Shown here one piece after another: positions 6,433 through 13,881 of a stretch of 44,211 nt of DNA. A model generated the notes under the pieces. That model did no database searches. It saw only the letters and a program-made list of their open reading frames with translations, and was not told the DNA's origin. Within the stretch, counting starts at the first letter, position 1. Each line of letters opens with the position of its first letter. The stretch is from an uncultured Pelagibacteraceae bacterium (lineage in GTDB: Bacteria; Pseudomonadota; Alphaproteobacteria; Pelagibacterales; Pelagibacteraceae), in the NCBI GenBank assembly GCA_902566775.1, contig CACFKF010000008.1, positions 1-44,211 of the forward strand, given 5' to 3'. Position numbers and translations under genes: made by a program.

Positions 6433-7266
6433 TTAATCTATATACTTCAGTTCCCGCATCTCTTTCTTGAACTTTTTTTCTAACTTATAGGTAACTTTTT
6501 TATCAAGTATGTTTTGCCATTGGTTTGCTTGACCTTTATTAAAAAAAGGTTCTTTTTTATTATAGTTTTCTACAAAGCCAGCATTCATTTCTAAATTTTT
6601 AAGTTTATTAAAATCAGTAATTTCTATACATTTTTTTATTTTTTCATCATTAATTTCAAGGCCAAATAATTTATTAAGATATCTAACAATGTTAGAAAAA
6701 TTATTAAATGGATCTTTAATCAAATCCTCATATCTAATTATAATTTTTTCAGTTAGATAAAAATTTTTCCAAGAGTTATAGTTTTGAGCCCAGCTCCCTC
6801 TAATTTCTCCTATAACATCTTTTTTATATTCGTTTAGCCAGCCCTTGTGATCATCTTCTAAAACAAGTTCTAAAGTCTCGTCTATGCTTTTTTCTAAATG
6901 CTTAGAATAGGAAACAAGTACATCTCTTGGATCTCTCACTAAATAAATTGCACCAAGTGTGTTTGCTTTGTTTGTAAATGGACAATTTTCTAGACCTCCA
7001 AAAGCATTATGCGTTTTTAAAAAATTTATCTTTTTATTGGAATTGATTTTTTCTTGAACGGATATCCAATATTTTGCTACTTCTTCAAAGTTTTTAGGTT
7101 TAACACCAATATCTTCATATTGTTTTTCATTGGGAAATTTTAAAATATTTTTTAATAATCCAAAATCAAAGTCTTCATTTTTAAGATTCATATAAAGGTA
7201 TGAACAAAGAAAAGTTCTTACCCATGTATTGCCACTTTTTGGAAATGAAGCTATCCAAACTATCAT
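6433..7266 (-). CDS. PAPS-dependent sulfotransferase domain protein
   Basis: A 277-residue P-loop sulfotransferase. WIASFPKSGNTWVRTFL at residues 4-20 contains the 5'-phosphosulfate loop PKSGNTW, and IYLVRDPRDVLVSYSKHL near 130 is the 3'-phosphate motif with its conserved Arg and Ser. The C-terminal stretch FFNKGQANQWQNIL matches the RKG-like cofactor loop region (here NKGQANQW). It would move a sulfuryl group from PAPS to a hydroxyl or amine of an unknown acceptor. No signal peptide. It abuts the AhpD-like gene upstream (stop 7267, ATG 7266) and DUF952 downstream. No PAPS-making gene is in the window. Confidence 0.87.
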   Translation of the reverse strand: MIVWIASFPKSGNTWVRTFLCSYLYMNLKNEDFDFGLLKNILKFPNEKQYEDIGVKPKNFEEVAKYWISVQEKINSNKKINFLKTHNAFGGLENCPFTNKANTLGAIYLVRDPRDVLVSYSKHLEKSIDETLELVLEDDHKGWLNEYKKDVIGEIRGSWAQNYNSWKNFYLTEKIIIRYEDLIKDPFNNFSNIVRYLNKLFGLEINDEKIKKCIEITDFNKLKNLEMNAGFVENYNKKEPFFNKGQANQWQNILDKKVTYKLEKKFKKEMRELKYID

Positions 7267-7659
7267 TTATTTTAAAAAATCATCTACTTCTACTTGATAA
7301 CCTTCAACCAACCGATTGGTTTCATTAGCCATTCCAGTTACTGCAATCATTTCATTAAGCATCTCATCTGTAGCACCTTTTTTTTTAGCAGCTAAGCTAT
7401 GAGATTTAATGCAGTACTCACAACCATTTGTTACTGAAACTGCTACATAGATTAATTCTTTAACAACTGGATCAAGTGCACCTTTTTTCATTACCTGCTT
7501 CAACGAAGTCCATGTTCTCTCCAATGTTTCAGGATTATTTGCAAGACTTTTCCAAAAGTTTGGAACTTCTGTAATTTGTCTTACACTTTTTATTTCATCA
7601 TATATTTCTTTAACTCTTCCTTTTGCTTCACTTTCTTCAATTGGTTTAAAGATTGGCAT
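7267..7659 (-). CDS. AhpD-like / carboxymuconolactone decarboxylase-family peroxidase-related protein
   Basis: A 130-residue all-helical protein. The redox motif CEYCIKSHS gives Cys80 and Cys83 with His87, the CxxC..H arrangement of AhpD-type alkylhydroperoxidase-related proteins; the second half (GATDEMLNEMIAVTGMANETNRL) has the usual helices. Likely a small oligomeric thiol peroxidase or disulfide reductant. A strong ribosome site (AAGGAGG) sits six bases before ATG 7659. It lies between the ABC transporter genes (23-base gap) and the sulfotransferase (no gap), so it is probably in the same minus-strand transcript. Confidence 0.88.
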   Translation of the reverse strand: MPIFKPIEESEAKGRVKEIYDEIKSVRQITEVPNFWKSLANNPETLERTWTSLKQVMKKGALDPVVKELIYVAVSVTNGCEYCIKSHSLAAKKKGATDEMLNEMIAVTGMANETNRLVEGYQVEVDDFLK

Positions 7660-7681
7660 TTTTCCTCCTTATTTTTTTTCA

Positions 7682-9364
7682 TTAGTTATAAATTGATTCT
7701 ATTTTTGGCATTAGTGTTAATAACTCTTTTGTGTATTCATGTGTTGGATTTTTAAATAATTCTTCTGTCATTGAGACCTCACAAAGCTTTCCATTTTTTA
7801 ATACTGCAATTCGATCACACATTTGTCTTACCACTGGTAAATCATGACTAATAAATAAAATTGTCAGATTTAATTGCTCCTGTAAATCTTTTAATAAATT
7901 TAATATTTGCGCTTGAATACTCACATCTAGAGCAGAAGTTGGTTCATCACAAACAAGAAGTCTCGGTTGCGTTGCTAGAGCTCTTGCAATTGATATTCTT
8001 TGTCTCTGGCCTCCAGAAAATTCATGGGGATAACGTTCAGCTGATTGTTGTGTTAATTCAACAGACTCTAATAAATCATAAATATAACTATCTATATCTT
8101 TTGAACTAATAGTAGGATTGTGAAGTTTAATTGGTTCGGCAACTATATCTTTAACTTTTAACCTGCCATTTAATGAAGAGTATGGATCTTGGAATATCAT
8201 TTGAATTTGTTTTCTAAATTTCATCATTTCTTTATTGCTTTTAATTTTTGTTATGCAAACATTGTCAAAATAAATATCTCCTGAGCTCGGACTAAATAAA
8301 TTGACAATCATTTTAGCAATAGTTGATTTGCCGCTTCCACTCTCTCCTACTAACCCAAATGATTGACCTTCTTTAATATCAAATGTTACATCATCTACAG
8401 CCATGACAGAATTTTTTGAACTCTCTGTAAAAAAACTATCATCAAATGTTTTGCTTAAATTTTTAACTTGAACTAAATCTTGGTTAACAATTTCTTTTTT
8501 TGTCCATCTATTTAATATTTTAATGTTTGTTTCACCTTGGGTTTTGTTTTCTTTTTCAATGATTTTAAATCTTTCAATTTTTTTATTCGTTGGTGGTACA
8601 GAGCTTACAAGACTCTTTGTGTAAATTTCTTTAGGTTTTGTTAATATTTCTTTTGTTGGACCAATTTCAACTAGATCTCCATTTTTCATTACAGCTACTC
8701 TGTCAGTTGTTTCAGAAATAACCCCCATATCGTGAGTAATTAGTATTACTGCTAAATTTCTTTCCTTGGTTAATCTTTTAATTAAATCAAGTATTTGAGA
8801 TTGTATTGATACGTCTAAGGCCGTAGTGGGTTCATCTGCTATTAGTATTTCTGGTTCACAACAAAGTGCTAAAGAAATAACAACTCTTTGTCTCATTCCT
8901 CCAGAAAATTGGTGGGGGTAATTATCAAATCTTTTCTCGGCATCCTTAATGCCAACTTCTTTTAATAAATTGATAGCTTTATTTTTTGCTTCTTCTGAAC
9001 TTAAACTTAGATGAGTTTGAATAGTTTCAATTAATTGTTCACCAATTGTTAATATTGGATTTAATGAAGTTTGAGGATCTTGAAAAATTAAACCAATTTT
9101 CTTCCCTCTATATTTTACAATGTTTTCAGTATCTGCATGGATATCTATTCCATCTAAAACTATTGAACCATTTGAAACTTTTCCTGGTTCATCAATAAGG
9201 TTTATGATTGCATTACCAACAGTACTTTTTCCTGATCCAGATTCTCCAACCAATCCTAAAATTTCTCCCTTACTAACTTCTATATTTACATTTCTAGCCG
9301 CATAGACAGTTTCTCTTCTCATTTCGTAATCGACACTTAAATTATTTATTTTTAAAAAACTCAT
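7682..9364 (-). CDS. Peptide-type ABC transporter, fused double ATPase (DppD-DppF like)
   Basis: A 560-residue protein with two complete nucleotide-binding domains of the oligopeptide/dipeptide family. Domain 1 has Walker A GESGSGKST at 40-48, signature FSGGM at 153-157, Walker B ILIADEP at 173-179 and switch His211. Domain 2 has Walker A GESGSGKST at 340-348, signature FSGGQ at 449-453 and Walker B LLVCDEP at 469-475. The linker around 255-295 is lysine-rich. The fusion replaces the two separate ATPases DppD and DppF; such fusions are known (for example the YejF type). Its ATG overlaps the stop of the upstream permease as TAATG. Substrate could be peptides or another family 5 ligand. Confidence 0.92.
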   Translation of the reverse strand: MSFLKINNLSVDYEMRRETVYAARNVNIEVSKGEILGLVGESGSGKSTVGNAIINLIDEPGKVSNGSIVLDGIDIHADTENIVKYRGKKIGLIFQDPQTSLNPILTIGEQLIETIQTHLSLSSEEAKNKAINLLKEVGIKDAEKRFDNYPHQFSGGMRQRVVISLALCCEPEILIADEPTTALDVSIQSQILDLIKRLTKERNLAVILITHDMGVISETTDRVAVMKNGDLVEIGPTKEILTKPKEIYTKSLVSSVPPTNKKIERFKIIEKENKTQGETNIKILNRWTKKEIVNQDLVQVKNLSKTFDDSFFTESSKNSVMAVDDVTFDIKEGQSFGLVGESGSGKSTIAKMIVNLFSPSSGDIYFDNVCITKIKSNKEMMKFRKQIQMIFQDPYSSLNGRLKVKDIVAEPIKLHNPTISSKDIDSYIYDLLESVELTQQSAERYPHEFSGGQRQRISIARALATQPRLLVCDEPTSALDVSIQAQILNLLKDLQEQLNLTILFISHDLPVVRQMCDRIAVLKNGKLCEVSMTEELFKNPTHEYTKELLTLMPKIESIYN

Positions 9365-10290
9365 TAATTTAATTTTGGATTAAGAGTATCTCTCATCCAA
9401 TCTCCTAATAGATTAATTGAAAATGCTAAAATAACTAAAAAAATTGCTGGAAAGAAAGTTATCCACCACTCACCGGAAAATAAAAAATCATTTCCAATCC
9501 TAATTAAAGTTCCCAAAGAAGGTGTTGTAGGTGGAACCCCTACTCCCAAAAAGCTTAGTGTGGACTCTGCTATAATTGCAAGTGCAAGCCCTATAGTTCC
9601 AATTACTAGAACTGGTCTCATTATATTTGGTAAAATATGTTTAAACATAATAATAGGATTTGAAACTCCAATAATTGTTGATGCAGAAACATAATCTTTA
9701 TTTTTTTCAACTAGTGTGGCTGCACGTGATACTCTTGCAAACTGTGGCCACTCTGAAATACCAATTGCAAAAATTAAAACATAAATTGCCATTTCATCAT
9801 GTAATTCTCTTGAAATAATACCTCTTGCTATTCCATCAACTAATAAAGCCATCAAAATACTTGGCACAGTTAACTGAACATCTGTTAACCTCATAACAAT
9901 CATTTCATATTTTCCACCAAAATATCCTGCTGTTAAACCTAGTGTTACACCTAATATTAAACTGAATAAGATTGCAGAAAAACCAACTATTAAAGAAATT
10001 CGTGATCCATAAAGAATTGTTGATAACATATCTCGACCTTGTCCATCAGTTCCCAGAATAAATTTAGCAACACCTTTTTCAGACCAAGAAGGTGGTGTAA
10101 ATGCATCCATTAAAGATAAACTTGATGGATCAAATGGATTAAAAGGTGCAACAAGTTCAACAAAAAAAGAGCAGAAAAAAATAATTACTAGAATAACACT
10201 TGATACAATAGCTGTTGGAGATTTTATAAAACTAAAATAAACATCGCTGTCTTTAATTCTATGCAACAAAGTTGATGTTTGACTATCCAC
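9364..10290 (-). CDS. Peptide-type ABC transporter permease (DppC-like)
   Basis: Inner-membrane permease of 308 residues. The N-terminus has a cytoplasmic stretch, a first helix (AIVSSVILVIIFFCSFFVELV) and a periplasmic loop with the family motif GTDGQGRDMLSTILYGSRISL, followed by five further helices. The coupling motif FARVSRAATLVEKNKDYVSAS, with the EAA-type loop near residue 205, contacts the ATPase. The end GDWMRDTLNPKLN is the usual DppC C-terminus (GDxLRDxLDP). It overlaps the preceding permease gene by eight bases (10283-10290) and the ATPase gene by one. Confidence 0.93.
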   Translation of the reverse strand: MDSQTSTLLHRIKDSDVYFSFIKSPTAIVSSVILVIIFFCSFFVELVAPFNPFDPSSLSLMDAFTPPSWSEKGVAKFILGTDGQGRDMLSTILYGSRISLIVGFSAILFSLILGVTLGLTAGYFGGKYEMIVMRLTDVQLTVPSILMALLVDGIARGIISRELHDEMAIYVLIFAIGISEWPQFARVSRAATLVEKNKDYVSASTIIGVSNPIIMFKHILPNIMRPVLVIGTIGLALAIIAESTLSFLGVGVPPTTPSLGTLIRIGNDFLFSGEWWITFFPAIFLVILAFSINLLGDWMRDTLNPKLN

Positions 10291-11266
10291 TTACTGCCTC
10301 CGATTTAACTCTAATTCTTGGGTCAATAAAATAATATAAAATATCAACTATGAAATTTATCAGTACAAATACAAAGGCTATAAAAACTAAGTATGCAGAC
10401 ATGATGGGTATATCTACAAACTTAACTGCTTGAATGAAAAGAAAGCCCATGCCTGGCCATTGAAAAACAGTTTCTGTAATTATTGAAAAAGCTATAAGTG
10501 TTCCAATATTTATTCCTGCAATCGTAATGACTGGAATTAAACCATTTTTTAATGCGTGTTTATAATGAATGCTTTGTTCGCTTATTCCTCTTGCTCTTGC
10601 AAACTTAATATAATCTGTTTGCAATATTTCCATCATCTCCGCTCGGACAAGTCTTATAATGTAAGTCATTTGAAAAAGGCTAAGTGTTACCGATGGAAGA
10701 ATAATAGCTTTTAACCCTGATGCTGTTAAAAAACCTGTAGACCAAAAACCAAGGTCAACTACTTCGCCTCTACCAAAAGAGGGCAATACTCCTAAAATTA
10801 CTGCAAAAAGATATATAAAGAGTATACCTATAACAAATGTGGGGAGTGATACTCCCAGTAATGAAATAGCTAATATAGCGTCGCTTAAAAAACCTTTCCG
10901 ATTTATACCTGTATAAACTCCCAATAAAGTCCCAGAAATTAATGCAATTAATGCTGAAATTATAACTAGCTCAAGAGTAGCTGGGAGTCTTTCTGAAATT
11001 AATTCTGAAACTGGTCTTCTTAATTGATACGATATTCCAAATTCTCCTTTTGAAGCATTAACCACAAATCTTGAAAACTGAATGTGTATAGGATCATTTA
11101 ATCCTAATGTTTCTCTAAGTTCTGATCTTTCTTCATCGGAAGTTTCTTCACCAACCATATTATTGATTGGGTCACCCACAAAATTAAATAATGAAAAAGA
11201 AACAAAAGCAACAACCAGCATCACTAAGACTGATTGAAACAATCTTTTTAAAGTATATTTAATCAA
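10283..11266 (-). CDS. Peptide-type ABC transporter permease (DppB-like)
   Basis: Inner-membrane permease of 327 residues with six predicted helices. It begins MIKYTLKRLFQSVLVMLVVAF and carries LRETLGLNDPIHIQFSRFV in the first periplasmic loop, both typical for DppB. The EAA-like coupling loop is RAEMMEILQTDYIKFARARGI near residue 215. The end DILYYFIDPRIRV matches the family (DxLYxxLDPRIR). It is separated from the binding-protein gene by 60 bases that hold a perfect 13-bp hairpin, a common way to give the binding protein more transcript than the permeases. Confidence 0.93.
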   Translation of the reverse strand: MIKYTLKRLFQSVLVMLVVAFVSFSLFNFVGDPINNMVGEETSDEERSELRETLGLNDPIHIQFSRFVVNASKGEFGISYQLRRPVSELISERLPATLELVIISALIALISGTLLGVYTGINRKGFLSDAILAISLLGVSLPTFVIGILFIYLFAVILGVLPSFGRGEVVDLGFWSTGFLTASGLKAIILPSVTLSLFQMTYIIRLVRAEMMEILQTDYIKFARARGISEQSIHYKHALKNGLIPVITIAGINIGTLIAFSIITETVFQWPGMGFLFIQAVKFVDIPIMSAYLVFIAFVFVLINFIVDILYYFIDPRIRVKSEAVSG

Positions 11267-11284
11267 TTTTTGAAAACTTTAGTT

Positions 11285-11316
11285 TATAAGCCCTTTTAAA
11301 AATAAAAGGGCTTATA
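11285..11316 (-). terminator. Perfect 13-bp stem-loop between binding-protein and permease genes
   Basis: TATAAGCCCTTTT (11285-11297) and AAAAGGGCTTATA (11304-11316) are perfect inverted repeats around a six-base loop. The site lies 10 bases after the stop of the family 5 binding protein and 18 bases before the end of the intergenic gap. On the minus strand no clean U-tract follows, so it more likely stabilises the 3' end of the binding-protein message or partly attenuates than fully terminates. Confidence 0.7.
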
Positions 11317-11326
11317 ATTAATTTAA

Positions 11327-12892
11327 CTAGTATCTTTTGTTAGAAAATCTAAACAAAGGTTCGTTGTTTGGTCTAATAGGAACATCTACAGTTCTTTTAG
11401 ACGCCCATGAAATTACTTGGTGATGTAAAGGAAGATAAGCAATGTTATCTCTTACAATTTTCCAAGCTTCTGCAATTGCAGCATTTCTTTTATCCAAATC
11501 AACTTCACCTTCCATTACTCTAATTGCAGCATCAACTGTAGCATCGCTAAAGTTAACTTTGTTCCAGCTTGCGCCAGTTTCATATAGATAATGGAACACA
11601 TAGTGACTGTCTAAAGTAGGAACTCCCCAGCCTAGCATATAGAAATCACCTTGGTTGTCTTTAAGTTCTTTGAAGTGTTTGCTTTTTGTTTGAGCATTTA
11701 AAGAAACGTTCACGCCTATTTTGCCTAACATTCCTACAACAGCTGTGCAAATCGCTTCATCATTTACATATCTGTCATTTGGACATCTTAGTTCAACATC
11801 AAAACCATCTGGATAACCAGCATCTGCTAGAAGTTGTTTCGCAGCATCAACATCATAAGGTAATCTTTCGTCAAGTGCCTTAGTGTAACCTGTTACACCA
11901 GGAAATGTAATTATTCCAGCTGGTGAACTTAAACCTCTCATTACTTTTTCTTTAATGGCTTCTATATCAATTGCTTGGTAAAACGCTTGTCTAACCTCTT
12001 TCTTTTTAAAAGGATTATCGCCTGTGTTGCCAGATCTAAGTTGATCTGCAGCTTGGTCCATACCTAAAAAAATAGTACGCATTTGTTCTACACTAATAAC
12101 TTTATGAGCACCTGAGCTAGCAATACGATCTAAGTCTTGTACTGGCGCATCTGTAACAATATCAATTTCTCCTGATAATAATGCTGCAACTCTTGTTGCT
12201 GCATTAGCTATAGGTAGTAATTGAATTTCATCAAGATTATGTTCAACAGTTCCCCACCATTTTTTATTCTTTTTAAAAACAGTCTTAGTATTTGGTTCTC
12301 TTAAAGTAATTTCAAATGGCCCTGTTCCCATTGCGTTAGTTGCTGAGAATGTTTCCTGTCCTGCATCCCAGTTTTGTGGAACAACTGCAAAGTTTTCACT
12401 TGCCCATTTTTTAGACATAACAAATATATTTGATAGTTGGTTCAAAAGAATTGGATTTGGATCTCTTGTTTGAATTTCAACAGTATAATCATCAAGTGCT
12501 TTAACTGATGTAATAGTACTAATATATTCTTTAAAGTCAGACGTTGGTTGTTGAGCTCTTAATAAACTAAACACCACATCTTCTGACGTCATCTTATCTC
12601 CATTGTGAAAAGTTACATCTGTTCTAAGATTAAAAACCCAAGTTGTTGGGTTTGTAGCTTTCCAGTCAGTTGCTAGTTGAGGTCCAATTGTCATATCAAT
12701 CCCTCTTGTAACAAGCGCTTCGTATATTTGTCTTGATACCATTGTAGTTGGTCCTTCATTCTGAGCATGAGGATCAAGTGTTAAGCTATCGCCTTTCATT
12801 GACCACTTTATTGTATTTTTTGCCCATGCAGATGAGAATCCAAAAACAAGTAGCACAGTTAGTAATATTCTAACTAAATTTTTTGCTTTCAT
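11327..12892 (-). CDS. ABC transporter substrate-binding protein, family 5 (peptide-type, DppA-like)
   Basis: A 521-residue periplasmic binding protein. The first 24 residues form a signal peptide (charged KAKNLVR, hydrophobic ILLTVLLVFGF, cleavage after AWA). The mature part shows SBP family 5 features: TLDPHAQNEGPT near residue 40, WVFNLRTDVTFHNGDKMTSEDVVFSL near 90-110, GTGPFEI near 195 and VRQAFYQAIDIEAI near 300. The ligand may be peptide, glutathione or another compound; family 5 is too broad to decide. A strong ribosome site AGGAGGGG precedes the ATG and a likely promoter lies upstream at 12921-12950. It is the first gene of the operon. Confidence 0.93.
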   Translation of the reverse strand: MKAKNLVRILLTVLLVFGFSSAWAKNTIKWSMKGDSLTLDPHAQNEGPTTMVSRQIYEALVTRGIDMTIGPQLATDWKATNPTTWVFNLRTDVTFHNGDKMTSEDVVFSLLRAQQPTSDFKEYISTITSVKALDDYTVEIQTRDPNPILLNQLSNIFVMSKKWASENFAVVPQNWDAGQETFSATNAMGTGPFEITLREPNTKTVFKKNKKWWGTVEHNLDEIQLLPIANAATRVAALLSGEIDIVTDAPVQDLDRIASSGAHKVISVEQMRTIFLGMDQAADQLRSGNTGDNPFKKKEVRQAFYQAIDIEAIKEKVMRGLSSPAGIITFPGVTGYTKALDERLPYDVDAAKQLLADAGYPDGFDVELRCPNDRYVNDEAICTAVVGMLGKIGVNVSLNAQTKSKHFKELKDNQGDFYMLGWGVPTLDSHYVFHYLYETGASWNKVNFSDATVDAAIRVMEGEVDLDKRNAAIAEAWKIVRDNIAYLPLHHQVISWASKRTVDVPIRPNNEPLFRFSNKRY

Positions 12893-12920
12893 TTACCCCT
12901 CCTGTAAAAAATTAAAAGTG

Positions 12921-12950
12921 AGTATAGAATCTTATTAAACCTTTTAACAA
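12921..12950 (-). promoter_or_regulatory. Putative sigma70 promoter of the peptide ABC operon
   Basis: On the minus strand TTGTTA (12950-12945) and TATACT (12926-12921) are 18 bases apart, 28 bases before the ATG at 12892. Five of six -10 positions and four of six -35 positions match consensus. The -35 box touches a short hairpin (CAAGCT 12948-12953 / AGCTTG 12961-12966) that may mark the end of the HisN-like gene's transcript. Confidence 0.4.
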
Positions 12951-12993
12951 GCTTTATTTTAGCTTGATAGTAATGCTATATTTCTCAATAAAG

Positions 12994-13797
12994 CTATCTT
13001 ACGGGTTTTAATAGTTTTAATATTTTATTATGAATTAAATTATTAGCAGAAACTAGAATATTTCCAGCTTTAACCGCATCTTCATTTTTCCAAGTAGAAA
13101 TTAGTCCACCTGATGCTTTGACAATAGGAATAATTGGATGAATATCCCAAACTTGATTTAAACACTGTATAACAGCATCAATTCTTCCTTCACATAAATG
13201 AGCATAACTTAAAGCATCAAAACATGGAAATTGCATTAATTTTAAAACTTTTGGAATTTTTTTTTGTTTGTTTAATGAAAGCCACCCATGAAAAGCTCCA
13301 GCAACTTTCATTTGAGTAGAAGAAACTTTTTTATTCACTTTGAGTTTTCTTTTTCTACCTTTTTCAAAAACATAAGCAGTGTTTTCCGAATAATTTAAAT
13401 AATATTTATCTAACTTTGGAAAATTAGCCAAACCTATCACTGGCTTTCCTTTATAATTTAAAGCTATTAAATTACTCCAAGTGGGATTACCTATAATAAA
13501 CGATCTTGTTCCATCTATTGGATCTAAAATCCATGTATAGTCACTTTTTGTTTTCTTGTGACCAAACTCTTCGCCTATAACTTGATGATCAGGAAATCTT
13601 CTTTTTATTTTAGATCTAATATATTTTTCAAAAGCTCTATCAGCTAATGTTACTGGATCGTAACCTTTTTTTTTTGATTTATTTATTATCTTAAAAGGTT
13701 TATCTAGTCTGTTCTTGTAATAACTAGTAAGTTCTTTTGCAAGTTTGTTAAGAAAATTGCAATAAATTCTATAGTTTTTAAATTTTGTGCTGACCAT
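12994..13797 (-). CDS. hisN: Inositol-monophosphatase-family phosphatase, probably histidinol-phosphatase
   Basis: A 267-residue Mg-dependent, Li-sensitive-type sugar/alcohol phosphatase. Metal ligands are seen in GEEFGH (Glu76-Glu77) and ILDPIDGTRSF (Asp92, Asp95, Thr97 region), with the late WDIHPIIPIVKASGG motif supplying the last aspartate. DPVTLADRAFEKYIR followed by FPDHQVIGEEFGHKK and FIIGNPTWSNLIAL is the pattern I associate with HisN-type histidinol-phosphatases rather than inositol-1-phosphatase, but closely related members hydrolyse other phosphates. No other histidine gene is near. It stands alone on the minus strand, divergent from the dimethylglycine dehydrogenase-like gene and about 100 bases before the peptide ABC operon. 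Confidence 0.75.
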   Translation of the reverse strand: MVSTKFKNYRIYCNFLNKLAKELTSYYKNRLDKPFKIINKSKKKGYDPVTLADRAFEKYIRSKIKRRFPDHQVIGEEFGHKKTKSDYTWILDPIDGTRSFIIGNPTWSNLIALNYKGKPVIGLANFPKLDKYYLNYSENTAYVFEKGRKRKLKVNKKVSSTQMKVAGAFHGWLSLNKQKKIPKVLKLMQFPCFDALSYAHLCEGRIDAVIQCLNQVWDIHPIIPIVKASGGLISTWKNEDAVKAGNILVSANNLIHNKILKLLKPVR

Positions 13798-13881
13798 GCC
13801 AAGTCCTATTACTATTTAATTTAACTTGATTAAAGCATAAAATTAAATAATTCTTTAAATAAATTAATTAAATTCGTATTC

